Below, piece by piece: positions 13,187-14,054 of a stretch of 14,054 nucleotides of DNA. This stretch comes from Clostridia bacterium (GTDB lineage: Bacteria; Bacillota_A; Clostridia; Christensenellales; Aristaeellaceae): contig JAFQEB010000030.1 in the NCBI GenBank assembly GCA_017399225.1, forward strand, positions 1-14,054. The letters run 5' to 3'. The notes under the pieces are model-generated. The model saw nothing but the letters and a program-made list of their open reading frames with translations, ran no database searches and was not told the DNA's origin. Numbering within the stretch: the stretch's first letter is position 1; each line of letters begins with the position of its first letter. Made by a program: the position numbers and the translations under genes.

Positions 13187-13762
13187 ATGAGAAAACTGCT
13201 TGCCCTGCTGCTGTGCGCAATGCTTTGCCTGCCGGTACTGGCCCTTGCCGAGCCCGCCGTGGACACCTACACCGTGGACTTCGATGATTTCACCCTGACA
13301 CTGACCGAATATGACGCCATCCAGCGCGCCCCCACCAAGGTGAGCGACGAGCTGCTGGCGATGGTCTACGTCAACTACGACGAAAGCAACGCCACCCACG
13401 ATAACTTCAACATCGTGTGGTGCGATTACGACAACACCAGCAGCATCGCTACCTTCCCGAGCGCCGAAGCCTATGGCGAAGAACTGCTGAAGGCCAATGT
13501 GGCCGCCATGGAGAGCGTGGGCTTTACCGTTTCGAACGCGAAGCTGCTCCACGCCCGTGCCGAAGGCCCCATCGCAGCCTTCACGTACGTGACCGAGGTG
13601 GACTACTCCGCTCTGGGCCTCGACCTGGTTCTGACTCAGTACCAGATGCAGGTCTTCTACACCCTGGACGCCAACAACTCCTACGTCTTCACCTTCTCCT
13701 CCGCCACCCTGGAGGGTCTGGAAGTGCTTGCCAACTACATGGACGCCATCGATTTCAAGTAA
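13187..13762 (+). CDS. hypothetical exported protein, 191 aa
   Basis: No named family is recognised. A strong signal peptide (MRKLLALLLCAMLCLPVLALA, likely cut before EPAVD at about 21-22) is followed by a compact acidic domain of about 170 residues with alternating beta strands. It ends in NNSYVFTFSSATLEGLEVLANYMDAIDF. That ending, a phenylalanine-rich strand followed by a helix and a final strand, resembles small PsbP/DUF1795-like surface proteins, but this is only a shape impression. The Cys residues at 10 and 14 lie inside the hydrophobic core and do not make a lipobox. The start ATG 13187 has AAAGGAGG (13171-13178). It has its own promoter and a terminator 6 nt after its stop. Confidence 0.85.
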   Translation: MRKLLALLLCAMLCLPVLALAEPAVDTYTVDFDDFTLTLTEYDAIQRAPTKVSDELLAMVYVNYDESNATHDNFNIVWCDYDNTSSIATFPSAEAYGEELLKANVAAMESVGFTVSNAKLLHARAEGPIAAFTYVTEVDYSALGLDLVLTQYQMQVFYTLDANNSYVFTFSSATLEGLEVLANYMDAIDFK

Positions 13763-13768
13763 GTTCTC

Positions 13769-13808
13769 TGCCCGGGACGGCGCACAGCTTTCCCGGGCAT
13801 CTTTTTTG
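13769..13808 (+). terminator. Rho-independent terminator after the 191-aa exported protein gene
   Basis: TGCCCGGGA (13769-13777) pairs with TCCCGGGCA (13791-13799) across a 13-nt loop, followed by TCTTTTTTG. A GC-rich stem with a six-T run is a standard intrinsic terminator and separates this gene from the tRNA promoter. Confidence 0.9.
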
Positions 13809-13829
13809 AAATTTTCATCAAAATAGGGG

Positions 13830-13858
13830 TTGACATTCCGGAGAAAATCATGTATCAT
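13830..13858 (+). promoter_or_regulatory. sigma-A promoter of the tRNA pair
   Basis: Perfect -35 TTGACA (13830-13835), a 17-nt spacer and -10 TATCAT (13853-13858). Transcription would start near 13865, about 30 nt before the first tRNA. Confidence 0.85.
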
Positions 13859-13896
13859 ATCTCTTGTCGCCGCGAGATACCGGCTGACACGCATGA

Positions 13897-13973
<77 letters not shown>

Positions 13974-13976
13974 TTT

Positions 13977-14050
13977 GGCTCAATAGCTCAGCTGGCCAGA
14001 GCGTCCGGTTCATACCCGGCAGGTCATAGGTTCGAATCCTATTTGAGCCA
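13977..14050 (+). tRNA. elongator tRNA-Met (CAT), CCA not encoded
   Basis: The acceptor GGCTCAA/TTGAGCC is fully paired, with D-stem GCTC/GAGC, T-stem ATAGG/CCTAT and loop TTCGAAT. The anticodon loop TTCATAC and CCGG/CCGG stem resemble B. subtilis elongator tRNA-Met, so I read it as Met rather than CAU-reading Ile2. Position 27 (T) and 43 (C) do not pair. After discriminator A14050 the sequence is CACG, so CCA must be added after transcription, unlike its neighbour 3 nt upstream. The anticodon is at 14011-14013. Confidence 0.93.
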
Positions 14051-14054
14051 CACG

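Noticed and set aside
13977..14050. Second CAT tRNA as tRNA-Ile2 (lysidine-modified)
   Set aside because: The anticodon arm matches the elongator tRNA-Met type (TTCATAC loop, C-G-rich stem as in B. subtilis Met) rather than the Ile2 pattern; not absolutely excluded.

Overview
The window looks like part of a GC-rich, endospore-forming member of the Clostridia (Bacillota). Three things show this: a Firmicutes-type 16S rRNA 5' end, AGGAGG-type ribosome binding sites before nearly every gene, and a run of spore genes (spoIIR, sleB, ypeB, spoVAA-AB-AC-AD-AE, and later a spoVB-like flippase). Genus cannot be decided by eye; the base composition would suit a gut or rumen lineage, but that is a guess.

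Layout. 1-411 (minus strand): the 5' end of a 16S rRNA gene running off the left edge, with its leader, a strong sigma-A promoter and phased A-tracts upstream. 525-1188 (minus): a monocistronic unit for a small single-pass membrane protein of unknown function, with promoter and terminator. 1226-6773 (plus): a tightly packed spore operon of nine reading frames, spoIIR-sleB-ypeB-spoVAA-spoVAB-(43-aa small ORF)-spoVAC-spoVAD-spoVAE, behind a candidate sigma-F/sigma-G promoter. 6793-7836 (plus): degV as a separate vegetative unit with promoter and terminator. 7840-11770 (minus): a four-gene operon, read right to left as a secreted SH3-domain protein, a dCMP deaminase (ComEB-like), a cytoplasmic family GH20 hexosaminidase and a four-helix membrane protein, behind a consensus sigma-A promoter. 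11816-13156 (plus): a SpoVB-like lipid flippase. 13126-13808 (plus): a small exported protein whose promoter lies in the end of the flippase gene, with a terminator. 13830-14050 (plus): initiator tRNA-fMet followed by elongator tRNA-Met behind a consensus promoter.

How the spore operon works together. SpoIIR is the forespore-secreted signal that triggers SpoIIGA processing of pro-sigma-E in the mother cell. The SpoVA proteins take dipicolinic acid (DPA) into the forespore during development and let it out at germination. SleB, held and protected by YpeB, then cuts the cortex peptidoglycan. All are forespore-expressed genes in known spore formers, so joining them in one transcript makes biological sense, although in Bacillus subtilis spoIIR, sleB-ypeB and spoVA are separate loci. 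SpoVAEa and SpoVAF are absent here.

No mobile element, CRISPR array, defence system or obviously transferred island is visible. The most novel-looking item is the 43-codon ORF with a strong ribosome binding site between spoVAB and spoVAC.
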